Positions 1 to 11,915 of a stretch of 64,000 nt of DNA are shown here, piece after piece. How positions within the stretch are numbered: position 1 is the stretch's first letter; every line of letters starts with the position of its first letter. The translations under genes were made by a program, and so were the position numbers. A model generated the notes under the pieces. That model did no database searches. It had not been told where the DNA came from and saw only the letters and a program-made list of their open reading frames with translations. The DNA is taken from contig JAOTON010002243.1 of the NCBI GenBank assembly GCA_034440635.1, forward strand, positions 962,501-1,026,500. Reading direction: 5' to 3'. The DNA is from Lepas anatifera. Its lineage: Eukaryota > Arthropoda > Thecostraca > Lepadidae.

Positions 1-66
1 TTGGATGCAGCCGTGACAGACCATTGGAGACGGTAGCAGCTGCGGCAAGCCACTGCTGCTGTCGGC
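1..66 (+). repeat. inverted duplicate, left copy
   Basis: This segment is repeated in inverse orientation at 348-413, with most of about 65 bases matching, including the shared core GTGACAGACCATTGGAG. The pair brackets about 280 bp. The outer side runs off the window edge, so the parent element cannot be defined. The minus strand at 324-521 is open for 65 codons, but I do not recognise the peptide. Confidence 0.6.
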
Positions 67-347
67 AAGAAGGCCTGATAGGGAGGCCGGCTCGTCCGTA
101 TCCGAGCACAATAATATGGCAATCACCCGGACAAGTCTATAAACGACCTCTTAAACGTTTAGAAAGAAGCTTTCTCTACTAGATTAATTTATACCTACCA
201 GAGCCTGTTCGCGTGCAGCGTCTGTCAGCAGCTGGTGTGATACTCCAACTGGGAAGCTCGCTGCTGCATCTAACACCAGCGGCTGCAGTCGCTATCATGG
301 TGCTGTTGCGTTCTAACGTAGCTTCAGCTGTGGCCTCTGGTAGCCAC

Positions 348-413
348 AACGGCAGCAGCAGTATCTTGCCGCAGCTGCTGCCACCTCCAATGGTCTGTCA
401 CGACTGCATTCAA
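348..413 (-). repeat. inverted duplicate, right copy
   Basis: Reverse-complement partner of 1-66. Together they could be part of a fold-back element or an inverted duplication of one older repeat. Confidence 0.6.
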
Positions 414-980
414 GCCACCAATATACAACCTACGAGCTTCTCGCTGGTCTGCCAGGAACCCTCGGTCTGCCGATGCCTTCGGTAGTAGAGCTCTGCTTGA
501 TGTGTCAAACAATGTTGTCATGCTTTGTCAATAATTAAGAATAACTTCATGATTTGCAGGGCATCCTGATCGCTTCCTTCAGGTTAGAATGCTTCCTTAT
601 TTCTCAGTGAACTTTGTACTTGTTTCTTGCTGGTACAGATGCTCTTCTGTAAGTCTTCAGCGGTTCGTCAGCGGTCTCTTCGAATATTGAAGTTTTTGAA
701 GCGTGAAATTCGTCCACTTCCCAGGCCTCGACCTCTTCAAGCCGCAGCATCATGATCCGACCAGCAACGTCAGCCGCGGTCGGGAGCTGATTATGCGGCA
801 GCATGGCTTGACGGGAAGCTGGATGTGGTGTTTTTTATATACATTTTGTCCAAGTTGTTCCAAGTAAGGCTGATGGAGTCGGAGTCTCGCTAAAGTCATC
901 AAGGAACTTGTCACGGAGACCCCGGTCCTACCACCCGAACGAGCAACTCCCACAATGAAGGGTTGATTTAGAAGCCAAAG
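414..980. other. unassigned stretch
   Basis: No recognisable coding, RNA or repeat signal. Short open frames here have no family resemblance that I can identify. Confidence 0.5.
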
Positions 981-1187
981 TTTAACGTCCCACAAAGTAC
1001 AGGGACGGCCGCCCCGCTCAGGTCACCCTCTCACCAGTCAGTTGCCAGCCAACCCATATCGGATACACTATTGAGCGCCGGAGCGTCTCAGGGGAACCGA
1101 TCCCAAGCCTGGACATGCACTGCCACTGCATGTTTCTGAGCAGCGGGCCGGAGCCCAACGCTCTGCCAACTGAACTACCGGGGTGGT
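981..1187 (-). mobile_element. tRNA-derived SINE copy
   Basis: On the minus strand the sequence begins near 1187 with a tRNA-like head containing an A-box-like TAGTTCAGTTGGCAGAGC. A degenerate B-box (GGGATCGGTTCCC) lies downstream. The copy ends near 981 with GGGACGTTAAA. The same order (tRNA-like head, GGGATTGGTTTCCC, tail GGGACGTTAAA) occurs on the plus strand at 59137-59322, so this is a dispersed family. No flanking duplication was recognised. It is not a functional tRNA because the cloverleaf cannot be formed. Confidence 0.65.
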
Positions 1188-1882
1188 GTACCGTCATTTT
1201 TCCAGGAATTCGGTATCCTCCATGTTAGTGATAGCAGGACTAATCTGAATATAATCGACTCGCTCTTAAATGCATTTTAGTACTTGAAATTGATCCGCAG
1301 TAACTAATCACATGCTTAGATAATCTATATATGGCTGGCTGATCTGAACTGCACCTGCTTTGAAAGCATCCATTACCAAGAAGGTTTAAAGCTGCAAGCG
1401 AGAGAAATCGAGCTCATCTTGTTAAGGCAAATGTTCATTCATCGAATTCATAAAAGCTTCAAATAATATATCCAGCTCCTTTGGCTAGATTCTTGACATA
1501 AGCGACATAGCATGACAGTGGTTGACGGGTGCGTCATGCGCGCCATCTATTATCGTCTTTTTAAGCTCAAACATCCCCGTCTTTTCATATACTTTTTAGG
1601 CTAAATATATATTTCAAAGAGCCAAACGTGGCTCAAAATTGTTCAAATTCAATGCTTTTAAAGTTCTGGAGCCATTTCAATACATTTGTTGCATTCCATT
1701 GTCCGTGAGATATGAAAACATTGGAATTTTGGCAGACCGAAAAAGTTTCAAATGGCTTGCGCGGACAAATAATTTTCGAATTCGACATTTCCGACCAGAA
1801 AATCGTGATCAGTGGCCATAAATACATAAGAAAACACCCAGTAATCAAAGATCCTGTGAAAAAGTGGTGATCCCGACATGGC

Positions 1883-1885
<3 letters not shown>
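1188..1885. other. unassigned AT-rich stretch
   Basis: No supportable feature. AT-rich sequence between a SINE and a TA microsatellite. Confidence 0.5.

Positions 1886-1922
<37 letters not shown>
1886..1922. repeat. (TA)n microsatellite
   Basis: Uninterrupted TA dinucleotide run directly before a family-A transposon fragment. Confidence 0.95.
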
Positions 1923-1925
<3 letters not shown>

Positions 1926-2156
1926 GCACCCGACCTTAGGCCATCGACATAAGACATACTGGAATAAATTTTGCACAACTTCATTAACCCATCATGTGAT
2001 ATGAGTTTCGATCGGATAGCCTCACCCAGTTTTGGCTTATGCTATCTTAAATTTTGTTTAGGTCTGGTCACTTGACCTGCGCTAGTGACCTAACCTGAGA
2101 TGGCTCAACCTTAAAATATTGCTAAAAGTTGTAAAAAAAATTACCAGAAAAAGGTA
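1923..2156 (+). mobile_element. family-A TTAA element, 3' fragment
   Basis: Matches the right-hand part of the complete family-A copies (compare 42650-42880 and 46850-47070). It has the same order of blocks: a GACCTTAGG-type motif, ATGTGATATGAGTTTC, CTTATGCTATCTTAAA, then the TGACCT-rich stretch and AAAAGGTAT. The terminal inverted repeats are missing, so this is a truncated copy. Confidence 0.7.
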
Positions 2157-2829
2157 TAACAAGTGCAGGCCAAAGCTGCAGGCCCTGGAATCTGTGTTCA
2201 TCTGAGACTTGAGCCCCACCATCAACCGTCAAATGCGCCAGGTCTCCACACTGTCGCTGTTTGATGGACCCCCTATAGGGCCCAGACGGTGAAGAACATT
2301 GTGGTGAACGCATAGGTGTGTGAATACGATAAACCTATCGTTTGTGGGAATTTAGAGTGTAGGTTTTCAGATAAAAAGCCTGAGCTTATATGAAACAAAA
2401 AACGTAAAACTAAAGATATAAATAAAATATTCTGCTAATTTTGAAACAGTATCTCAACTTCTTGCTCACGATGTTTCCGTTCCATGTCAATAGCATGAAG
2501 TTGTAACTTAGTTTTGGTGCTTGCTCTTTAAAAGAAAATAACTCAACACCGAGACGAATCGAATGGTAGTTGGAAGTGTTCTGTATTAATGACTGTTTTA
2601 TAATAATCATATGTGCCGAATTACATGCCTGAAGATGTTAATTTGATTGATGAAACGTTGAAACATGATTCATTTGGAAAAAAATAGTGTTTGAGTACTC
2701 CTCTAAAGACCAGAAAAAGCTAGTCCGAAAGTTCGAGATTTTAAACCGAATTCTTACCAACGCGAGATGTGCCATCATCTTTAATAAAGAATGCTTAAAT
2801 TAAAACCTGCTCCAAAACCACATCAATTG

Positions 2830-2832
<3 letters not shown>
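2157..2832. other. unassigned stretch
   Basis: AT-rich, no coding or repeat signal that I can support. Confidence 0.5.

Positions 2833-2884
<52 letters not shown>
2833..2884. repeat. (TA)n microsatellite
   Basis: TA dinucleotide run of about 50 bp abutting the start of a hAT-like element. Confidence 0.95.
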
Positions 2885-2886
<2 letters not shown>

Positions 2887-2888
<2 letters not shown>

Positions 2889-3389
2889 GGGGTGGATCTA
2901 GCCGGTAGGTTTGGGGGAACCAAAGCCGAAAAGCAAAAAAGAAAACATCACGCGGTGAAATATTTGGCCACAATTTAACTTGCTGGTAGGTCGCGGGGGG
3001 GGACAAACCCAAGCGGAAAAGTAAACACACGTCACTGGGTGAAAGATTTGGCCATGAGATGCTTGCTTTTGCTATCCAAGGATCATTCACTCAAAAACGA
3101 TTCGAAATATCAAGACATGCTTATTTCTGCCATCCAAGATTGATTCCCTCAAAAACGATTTTACATATCAAGAGTAACAATGTCCAATGTTTACGTTAAA
3201 GTTGACTGATTCTGTATGAAGTTGAACGGTTCAGTTAAAGCACCAGAACCTTTTTAATCGACTAAAAAGGAGCCGGGGCAAAAGCTAAATAGCTTTGCGG
3301 GAGGGGAGGGGACAAAAATAGCGTTTTGCCCCGAGCATTTTTTCGTTTTTGGGGCAAATGCCTTTTTGCCCCCATTGGATCCGCCACTG
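2887..3389. mobile_element. hAT-like non-autonomous element
   Basis: The left end reads CAGGGGTGGATCTAG. The reverse complement of the right end reads CAGTGGCGGATCCAA, giving imperfect terminal inverted repeats of the CAGnGGcGGATC type common in hAT MITEs. The 8 bases on each side (TATATAGA and AATATAGG) agree at 6 positions, which may be a decayed 8-bp duplication altered by the adjoining TA microsatellite. Length is 503 bp with no transposase. The interior has poly-G/C tracts. Confidence 0.6.
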
Positions 3390-3903
3390 AATATAGGAAG
3401 AGAGAAAAAGAGAGAAAAGGCTATAAAAGGGGGAGGGAAGATATATTAAGAAAATGGAAGAATTAGAAGAACTGAAAAGAGTTGCTGCATAATATACAGG
3501 GATTTTAGCAATTACAAACAATGATTAAAGTCATATAAATGCTGGCCCTGATTAGGTTTGCATTATAATTTAAAGATAAAAAGGCCTGCGGAAAGGGGCA
3601 CCGGGGTGCAAATATATCTTCAACAAATTTGATTAAAGGGTCAGCTGTCTAAGATCCAAATATTTTGAAAATAACTTCATGCAGCTTCAGGGTGTGAAAT
3701 CTCCCGCGATGTGGCGGATTGCCCTCAGTGTGACTATAAAGCCTTTGTGCAGTTACCTCCTGTAATCTGCCTGCTCCGTTTTGCTTTAATGACCCCTATT
3801 TCCCAACTCTCACCAAACTTTCTAACTGAAGCTAATCACAGACTAATTGGCCCCTGCTTCTTCACCGCCCGCAACCGTAATCGCCCAACAGAAGCTTTCT
3901 CAC
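3390..3903. other. intron downstream of the Ig exon
   Basis: Presumed intronic sequence 3' of the minus-strand Ig exon. No further exon of that gene was recognised between 1 and 3903. Confidence 0.4.
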
Positions 3904-4084
3904 CTGTGACCACCATGCGCCTGTTCATGGTGCCAAGGCTGTTGGTGGCTTTGCAGGAGTAGGTGGCGAAGTCGTCCTGTTGCACGCGCGAGATGGTTAG
4001 AGAGTGACGCGTCGTCATGGCAACATCGTCGGAGGCGATGTGCCGCTCCGGATCCAGCGGCGATCCCTCGCGGCTCCACACCAC
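3904..4084 (-). CDS. Ig-domain cell-adhesion protein, exon (C-terminal half of Ig fold)
   Basis: This internal exon encodes the second part of an immunoglobulin domain: VVWSREGSPL with the core Trp, then SLTISRVQQDDFATYSC, the classic L-x-I-x-x-V-x-x-x-D-x-x-x-Y-x-C of strands E-F. Upstream on the minus strand is an acceptor (CTACGCAG before GTGGTG) and downstream a strong donor (CACAG before GTGAGA). The exon is 181 bp, starts in phase 0 and ends one base into a codon. Joined to 33892-33989 it gives one continuous Ig fold with about 12 residues from first Cys to Trp. The N-terminal motif and the NSLG segment after the second Cys resemble Klingon/Lachesin-type arthropod neural and septate-junction adhesion proteins, which are membrane- or GPI-anchored. 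The family assignment is from memory and less secure than the Ig call. The rest of the gene lies outside the window or was not recognised. Confidence 0.85.
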
Positions 4085-4499
4085 CTGCGTAGGCCAACAT
4101 CGTAAACGGCAGGTCTACCAGCAACGCATCTGGGACCCGGGAGCCCTGCCGCGGTATTTATATTATTGGCTTTCATGTCAAAAGACATGCTGTATCCCGT
4201 TTCATTTTCTCGATGTTTTTCAATGGTGTCTGCAATTACTGAAGTTGATATACTGGCGTGGGACCGTGAAGTGTGGGATCCGAGACTTCCTCAGCAGCTC
4301 AACAGAATATGAACGACATATCATTGCGTGAGGAATGAATACATGCTTACCTTCATTTCTTTATCTTGCAGGTCAGGTATTTATAATGAGTCCCTTGACT
4401 ATTTTTTAGTCGGCACACTAAATCGGGCACGTTTCCTTGAACCTTGAATCAGTGGTGTCTGGACCCCAGTGCAATCCCTGCAGCTATCACCGAGTGTGA

Positions 4500-4760
4500 T
4501 CTCGTTTGGTGAAGTTATTAGGCGCCAGCGCCGGTTGCAGCCGGCGCCAGATTCGGCTGCGGGGCAGCGTCGGTTCTGGCACCAGTGAATCGGTGACGTC
4601 ACGCCACTCCAGTGACGTATTTGCGGCTGACACAACGCCACAGCCTGGCTCGGGGGCGGGCCGCAGCCGCTGTGCCTCACACCTGAGCACGCGCCGCCAA
4701 AGCGCGTGGGTGTGGCCTCAGACCATAAAGAACGCCACAGCCGGCGGCATAGGGCCACCG
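4500..4760. other. GC- and CpG-rich segment in the intron
   Basis: About 260 bp of strongly GC-rich, CpG-rich sequence containing TGACGTCA and several GCCGGCG-type motifs, in an otherwise AT-rich intron about 400 bp upstream of the Ig exon. It could be a regulatory CpG island or a repeat fragment. Both strands are open for about 100 codons, which base composition alone explains. Confidence 0.35.
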
Positions 4761-5208
4761 CACACAGTCATGACTTTATGGAAAATGGGAATCTGTGAAA
4801 GTTAGCGAAACCTTAATTGTTTTGGTCATATGTTTGTGTAATACTGCAAATGAAGCATGTTTTTTGGAAGACACTGACTTGCCAAGAATCTGTCTCCAAA
4901 GCACTCCGCTCAGGGGCTCCAACCAACGGTCTTACTTTTATGAGTAGCCCGAAAAGCATGCGTGATAAAGGAATTTGTTTTTTTATACCTTATCAATGAC
5001 CTCTTTCTTAAAAAAATGTTTAAGGTTAAATGATGAAGGCGGTCTCCTACGGCCCTATATCTGGACATGTTATGTAATATAAGTCCCGTTGCTGAATGTA
5101 TGGGAAACATAGGGAAGGAAAAACAATATAATCAAATAATGCATGATACACGCAGCAATCTCGAGCACTAGAATGAAAATAAAACAGACCCTAGAGGATC
5201 CACACCTG
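4761..5208. other. unassigned intronic stretch
   Basis: Nothing recognised. Confidence 0.4.
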
Positions 5209-5223
5209 CTTATGAGCAGAGTT

Positions 5224-5400
5224 GTGCGACTTGTGAGTCGGAGTCGGAGTTTAACTCAAGTTTTGACTCGTTCGACTCTGAGTTGAGTTCAGTCAAAAAA
5301 TCAGACAGGTGAGTTAAATTGAGTCGAGTCCGTTCATACCACATCAATGAGTTGAGTTGAGTTGTGAAGACAGCGAGTGAAATGAGTGGACGAAGAATTT
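5224..5400 (+). repeat. degenerate GAGTCG/GAGTTG array (left subterminal)
   Basis: Irregular tandem GAGTYGAGT motifs in both orientations just inside the left end of the hAT-like shell. These could be subterminal transposase-binding repeats. Confidence 0.7.
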
Positions 5401-5567
5401 GACTCAGCAGGTAAATATGATGTTAAATTTAAGTGTTTGAATTTGCCTCCCCTTTGCAATCTCCTTCAATCTCCTTTAAATATCTTTCCCTCCAGTTTTT
5501 TAATTATTTCAATCCAAGGTTGAATTTTTTCAATATATCAATTCAATTATACGGTTCAATTGCTTAT

Positions 5568-6416
5568 TTAACACGCACATTGACGGGGGCGGTTACCCGC
5601 CCCCCTCGGGCTTTTCGGAGAGAGCAATAAATGGCGGCGCGTAGCGCCGCCGTACTTGGCATACCTTTTCCCTCATCATTTTTACAGCTTGTGTCAAAAT
5701 TTTAAGGTTAGGTCATCTCAGTTCAGGTCACCAGTACAGGTCAAGTGACCTGACCTCAAAAAAAGTTTAAGATAGCATAAGTCCGAACAAGGTAAACTTA
5801 TTCTATTGAACCTCATATCACATAATGGCTCCACCTAGTTCTCTAAAATATATTCCGATATTTTTTATATCGATGACCTAAGGTCAGGTACGAGTCATGA
5901 CCATTTCATTGGAAATACATGGGAAAATGTTTTTAACTGAATAACTTAGTAATGAATAAAGATAGATGATTTATTTTAACTGCATTAGATTTGTCTCATC
6001 AATGCGGTTCTTATGATATGCATTTTGCCCAATTTGACCTTGACCTGACCTCAGGTCAGGTCAAATCCTTGATTTGACGTAACAAGGTCATATTATGTAT
6101 CATTCGATTCGGCTTGCTGCGAGGATTCATATAGTTCAAATCGTTTTGCTCTATCTTTACTTGTTTAAATGTAATGGCCGAAAAACTTAATTTACATGTT
6201 ATCCCTATGACGGCATGTTTTGACCTCTAGTGACCTTAAATGTGACCTGACAAAAAACGGTTCAAATACTTTCGATGGAGAAGTAGATGGGCTATACAAA
6301 GCCGTTTACAGTTTTTCGCTACCTAGCACGGTTCTCGAGATCTTAGGGGTTGGGGGGTGGGTACCCACCCCCGTCAAGGCGAAGGTGGCTCAGACCTCCG
6401 TCAATGCGCGTGTTAA
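5568..6416 (-). mobile_element. family-A TTAA element (copy A1)
   Basis: Flanked by TTAA on both sides. The left end is TTAACACGCACATTGACGGG; the right end reads CGTCAATGCGCGTGTTAA. Length 849 bp, reversed relative to copies at 42126, 46322 and 63020. It carries the family hairpin GGCGGCGCGTAGCGCCGCC near its left end and many TGACCT/AGGTCA half-sites. No transposase, so it is non-autonomous. The TTAA target fits piggyBac or Kolobok-type mobilisation, but the CAC terminus matches neither consensus well. Nested in the hAT-like shell. Confidence 0.85.
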
Positions 6417-7068
6417 AGGCCCATCCGGTCGGAAGAAATCTCTTGGCACAAATAATACATGTACTCGAAAAAATTAAACAGGCTCCTATCTCTGGTCTTG
6501 TCCTAAACATTTTAAGTGGTGGAAGAGACTGCAAAATACATTTAAAATCTTTCAAAAACCATCATCAACATTTAATATTACTTCTTCTCCAATACGAATC
6601 TAATACTACCACCCTAATAAGAGTAAGCAGTATAGACAAGTATGTGCGCCATTGCCGTCTTTGAAGAACAATTTAACAAAGTACAGGCTCAAAATTAATG
6701 GCTCCAGGACAAAAAAGTGTAAAAAAACACATGATAATTCTCAGAATGATGCAAATATGTTTAAACAACACATGATATCGTTTCTTTTGGTCTTCAATGC
6801 ACCGTCTGCAGCTGCTTTGTTCATTTTGCCTATTAAAAGCAGATATTGCTATTAGCATACAAAGGTTTGACCCCAGATTTGACAAAAATGTTGAGACAAG
6901 GTTATTACGCGAATCAGAGGAATTATTTCTTGCTACTAGTTTTGCTTGATCAGAGACTCTTGCTTGGCATCCGTATTCTATTTGGCACTTTGAAGAGCGA
7001 TATGTATGTACGTACTGATTGGTGGTTTTCAAGCTGAAAATTGGATTGATTAAAAAAATGTGAATATA

Positions 7069-8268
7069 TTAACCCTTGCCCCGGTGGCGGGTACGAGCCA
7101 CTTTCGCCCTGGTGGTGGGGGCTAAAAGAGACCCCCACGATCTCAAAAACTAAGAGAGCTAGAAAAAAGCGCAAAACGGCAATCGAAAGGTCTTCAAAAA
7201 TTACATCGAAAATACTCTGATCATTTTTCTCGTCAGGTCAATATCAAGGTCACCAGAGGCCAAAATAGGTCAAAATCACTAATATGAGGTGTACTAAGAA
7301 AACCTCATATATCTCAGAAACTATGATAGCTAGAAACATTTTTAACACCATTCGAAAGCTCTTGAGTTGCTCTTTCATCAAGTGGCAATGATTTTTGAGT
7401 CAGGTCAAAGCCTAGGGAGCTACAGGTCACTGAATATCGGGAATCTCCTTGGGAATATCCATAGCCACCCATGCATAAGGGCGTTTCCTTTTTCGCTAAT
7501 AACGTCCAAACCAAGCGAGATGCAGCCATAGTTGATGCACCATTGCAATCCTCTCGTCGATAAAAATCGAATGATATATACTATTGTTATGGCAGGTCAA
7601 ATTTGAAAATTTGACCTGACCCAGGTCAACGGTCTGACCCAACTTGACCTGGTATAGTCATAGGTATATGATTTGACTTGCAGTGACTATACAAACACTT
7701 CCGTGATAAAATAAAAGTTCTATCTTTGTTTATTCAAAATTTATAGAGGAAAACACCAAAAAATCCTTATTTGACCTGAGGTGACCTTTCAAGAGTCACA
7801 AGTCAAAACTCTTGGCATCAACTTCAGAAATGGGCTAAGAGCAAATCATAACCCATGTTTGAATTTGATTCCATCGATACTTACTGAGAAAAGCTCATTT
7901 CGTGATTTTCCCCATGTATTTACAATGGGGAGTTCATGCTCTGCACATGACGTTAGGTCACCAATATAAAAAATCCCGGAACATATGTTGTAGCTTCTGG
8001 TGGGCCCAATATGTGGTATGAGTTTCAACTTGATCGATTAACCCTCCTTTTAGTTATGCAGTCATTAGCATTTTTTTAGGCGAGGTCACTTCACCTGGCC
8101 TGGTGACCTGACCTGATATGACCTTGAGCTAAAATGTTCAGGAAAGATGTAAAATTGATGAAAGAACAGCTGGAGTAAGTTTGGTGGCGCTGCACGCCGC
8201 CGTTTTTTGGTCACTTCGGAAAAACCCGAAGGGAGGTCTAAAAAGACCCCCACCCGGGCGAAGGTTAA
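7069..8268 (+). mobile_element. family-C TTAA element (copy C1)
   Basis: Begins TTAACCCTTGCCCCGGTGG and ends with GGGCGAAGGTTAA, so it has GC-rich inverted ends and a TTAA at both sides. 1,200 bp, no transposase, interior rich in TGACCT half-sites. Its right TTAA is also the left TTAA of the next element at 8265. Confidence 0.75.
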
Positions 8269-9109
8269 CACGCGCATTGACGTGGGGCGGATACCCGCCA
8301 CCCCCTCGGGTTTGCAGATAGCATAAAAACGTCGGCGCCTAGCGCTGCCGTACTTGGCATACCTTTTCCCTCATCATTTTTACAACTTTTGTGAAAATTT
8401 TAAGGTTAAGTGATCTCAGGTCAGGTCACCAGTATAGGTCAAGTGACCTAACCTCAAAAAAGTTTAATATAGGATAAGTCGGAACAGGGTGAACTTATCC
8501 GATTGAAACTCATATCACATAATGGGCCCACCGAGTCCTCTAAAATATATTCCAGCATTTTTTATATCGATGACCTAAGGTCAGCTATGAGCCATGACCT
8601 CTCCTTTGGAAATGCATGGGAAAAATGGTTTTAACGGAATAACCTAGGAATGGATACCGATAGAGCGTTTATTTCAACTGTATTAGATTGTCCTCGTCAT
8701 TGAGTTTCTAATGATATGCATTTTCCCAATTTGACCTCGACTTGACCTCAGGTCAGGTAAAATCCTTGATTTGACCCAGCTAGGTCATAGTATATATCAT
8801 TTGATTCGGCTTGCTGCGAGGATTCATGGAGTTCATTTTGTTTTTTTCCATCTTTTCTTGTTCAGATGTAATGACTGAAGAACTTCATTTATATGTTATC
8901 ACTATGACGGCATGTTTGGACCTCTAGTGACCTTAAATGTGACCTGACAAAAAAAAGCTCAAAAATTTTCAATGGAGAAGTGGATGGGCTAGCCAACCCC
9001 CTTTATCGTTTTTCGCTACCTAGCGTGGTTCTCGAGATCTTAGGGTGGGCGGGTACCCGCCCCCCGTCAAGGCGAAGGTGGCTCAGACCCCCGCCAATGC
9101 GCGTGTTAA
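8265..9109 (-). mobile_element. family-A TTAA element (copy A2)
   Basis: Bounded by TTAACACGCGCATTGACG on the left and CCAATGCGCGTGTTAA on the right, 845 bp, same orientation as A1. It is the middle member of a three-element run; its terminal TTAAs are shared with C1 and B1. Confidence 0.85.
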
Positions 9110-10100
9110 CCCGCGCCCCACCGGGGTCCGGCGCCACCTTCGCCCCACCGGGGGGCCATCGATGGCCCCCTCTAACTCCGAAAATATGGGCGTTAGCGCA
9201 AATCTGCAAGTGCAATAGAATGCTCGCGTGAATTCAGTAGAAATTACTTGCATGTTTTAGTGCTCAGGTCAATGGTTTGACCTCAGAGGTCAATTAGGTC
9301 AAGATCGGCTATTTTCACTCAAATATGCAATGATTAAGCAAACTGGGCATAACTCTTCTATCATTAGAGCTATTGAGGCCTGGTAAAGTACATTTGATAG
9401 CAAATTGCCGTACTTTTCCGCCATGTGGAACGTAAAGACCTCCCGCCAGTGGTTTGACCGTCAGAGGTCACCTCGTGACCTAATATGACCTGAGGTCACG
9501 AAGGGTCAAAAAGTGACCTTGCCGTATATCAAATGAAAGCCAGTGACAAGACAAACACGATGGTGTTTGTTTCACCGCTCTAACTCAATTAGGTCAAAGT
9601 TATTGTCAAAATACTGTTTTTGACCTCTGGTGACCTTGGATGACCTTGGAAAAGTCAAAGGGCAAATATGACCCCTGGGATCCGTGAAAGGGTGTCCAAA
9701 AACGCTGTTCTGAGCAGTCTGAGTATTTGCAGTCATTTTTGTGGCTTTTATATCATGAAATAGCTTTTCCCATGCTTTTCCAATGGGAGAGGTCGCCTCG
9801 TGACCTGACCTCAGGGCACGAAATCGAAAAATCCCGGATATACACCTTGTAGACCCTGGAGGGTCATAAAGTGTAGGAAGTTTCAAATCGATCGACTTTG
9901 AAATGTAGCTCTTACAGAGCTCTAAAGGTGAAGTGAGGTGACCTTGGTTGACCTCGTCTGGTGACCTGACCTTGGGTGACACGGGTAAAATTTCAGGGAT
10001 GATGGGAAAATGATGCAGTGAGAGGTGAGCCCTCAACCGCGGTGCTGCGCCTTTTTTTCTGCTATCCCGGAAAACCTTGGGGGCTCATCCTTGGGGTTAA
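9106..10100 (+). mobile_element. family-B TTAA element (copy B1)
   Basis: Begins TTAACCCGCGCCCCACCGGG and ends with CTTGGGGTTAA. The left subterminal region contains the palindrome GGGGGCCATCGATGGCCCCC. 995 bp, no transposase, dense AGGTCA/TGACCT motifs. Its right end is decayed relative to 21297-21300. Confidence 0.75.
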
Positions 10101-10718
10101 GATATAACACGTTGATAACATTTCCATTTCTAATGTCCTTTGTCATATATGGTATAATATTTCCTAGGTTTGGCTGTATTTCTTAGAATTTGCAATTGCA
10201 ACTTGTTACTCTAGTAATTATTGCTTAAATTTTGATTAAGCTCATGACAGAGGAATGTTTCATTTAGCAAAATCACCTAGCATCCTTCTTTAACAGATAT
10301 AAAAAGCAATACCTTTATCATCCCTGCAAATACAGTTAAAATCATGTTTATTTAGCTTGGACCTTTTCTGACAGTTTGGAGGTGCAATTATTTGCCTATG
10401 TTGTTGTAACCTTAACCCTTTAAGGTTCATTTCCATTCCTTGTACCTAGTTAAACATGCAAAGTTCCTACTAGAAATCACTGCAACTTGGTGTGGCAGCT
10501 TTATCTGGCAGTGACAGTCTGGAAGAATTAAAAAGTTATCCATGGCTGCTGGCCAATTGTTAAACAATGTTTGAATCCCAATTAATTAGTTTCTCATCTA
10601 TTAATCTTCAGTTTCCTGTATGAATCTCCGCACAGCTTGTATTTTACTGGTTTATTGATTCATGTATTCATTTGTAATTTTTATTTGTGTATTTATCATT
10701 TATTTATATATTTTGAAA

Positions 10719-10876
10719 CCGAGTCGAAGTTTGACTTGAGTTGAGTTGTGAGTTGAGTCGGGAGGATTTGATCTCGAGTCGGAGTTGTGTTGGCTCACTG
10801 AACCCTTGGTAATCAGTTGAGTCGGAGTTGAGTCAACTACTCTCAGCACATGAGATGAGTTGAGTCGACTCAAGGT
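10719..10876 (+). repeat. degenerate GAGTCG/GAGTTG array (right subterminal)
   Basis: Counterpart of 5224-5400, just inside the right end of the hAT-like shell. Confidence 0.7.
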
Positions 10877-10906
10877 AAGTTTGCAACACACAACTCTGCT
10901 TAGGAG

Positions 10907-11915
10907 TGATGTCACGGTAATTTCTGCACTGTTTTGTGGAAGAAGTGCACAGTCCCGTTTTCTTTCTCCTATCTGCTATGCATGTACGCCAGATTTCGAT
11001 GTTGATAACAAAGTAATGACTCCCTGCGCCCGGGTTATCTAGTGGCCCAAAGTACAATTCCTTCAGAAAAGGGAATTATGAGCTAGAATCAATCGCTGCG
11101 TCACCTTTGAACCCCATTCCGTCAGCGTGAAGTTCAAGAACCCATAGAGCCCCGACGGTAGCTGTGTTGAAAATTCCAAATCAAGCACAGGTCTGGTAAT
11201 GCTGGGGCGAAGCATTTGAGATTAAAACCTTATTTCTTCCATAGAGGCAAAGCACTAAAGTTAATAAGCCAAGGGTCGAAAATTATTAGCCGTTTTCTTT
11301 GCCATCCTATTTGGGGACCTCTGGAAACCAGGTTTCTTAACGCGAGTGCATCGACTAATGGCACCAAACACCAAGCAGTCCGGTTGTGTCAGCTGTAAAC
11401 ACCTCTCATACAAGTGCTTACAGTGGGATCCTTGTATTAGGTTTAGGTTTTAATAAAAGTTACAATTGTTGTAAAATGTTATAATGGACATGTTGAATTG
11501 CATTTTTTGTTTTAACTTTTGTCATAATTTTAACCTAATACAAGAATCCCACCGGTTTTCCGATCTGCCTCAACATCCTGTATATATCTCTCATTCAGTT
11601 AACCAAGGTACACAAACATAACTTACCTCCCACACCGAATATCCACCCCGGATAGGCCTCGAATCACCACCCGAAAATATTTTAGTACGTTTTTGAAAGA
11701 TGTTTTTCTAATTAAAAACCTATTTTTTCAATAAACGGGATGGATAGCAGGAAGGCAAGGAAACATTCACCGATGGCGAACCCTAGTTCCAAGCAAATAA
11801 GCTACACTCAATTATATCCATACACTTTACGACCACGTCTGTACTAAGAAGACAACGTACTAGACCTAGCCAAGACTAACTTTTGTTTAAATTAGTATAC
11901 GGAGTATGGAAGTAC
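10907..11915. other. unassigned intronic stretch
   Basis: No supportable feature beyond AT-rich sequence. Confidence 0.4.

Larger units (their letters stand above)
5217..10898. mobile_element. hAT-like element shell with nested insertions
   Basis: The left end is CAGAGTTGTGCGACTTG. The right end, reverse-complemented, is CAGAGTTGTGTGTTGC, so the first 10-11 bases match. The flanking octamers CTTATGAG (5209-5216) and CTTAGGAG (10899-10906) agree at 7 of 8 bases, as expected for a hAT target duplication. Both subterminal regions are made of degenerate GAGTCGGAGTTGAGT motifs. About 3.9 kb of the span is later TTAA-element insertions (5568-6416 and 7069-10100), leaving roughly 1.8 kb of original element. 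No hAT transposase motif was recognised in the remaining 6417-7068 or 10101-10720. Confidence 0.7.
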
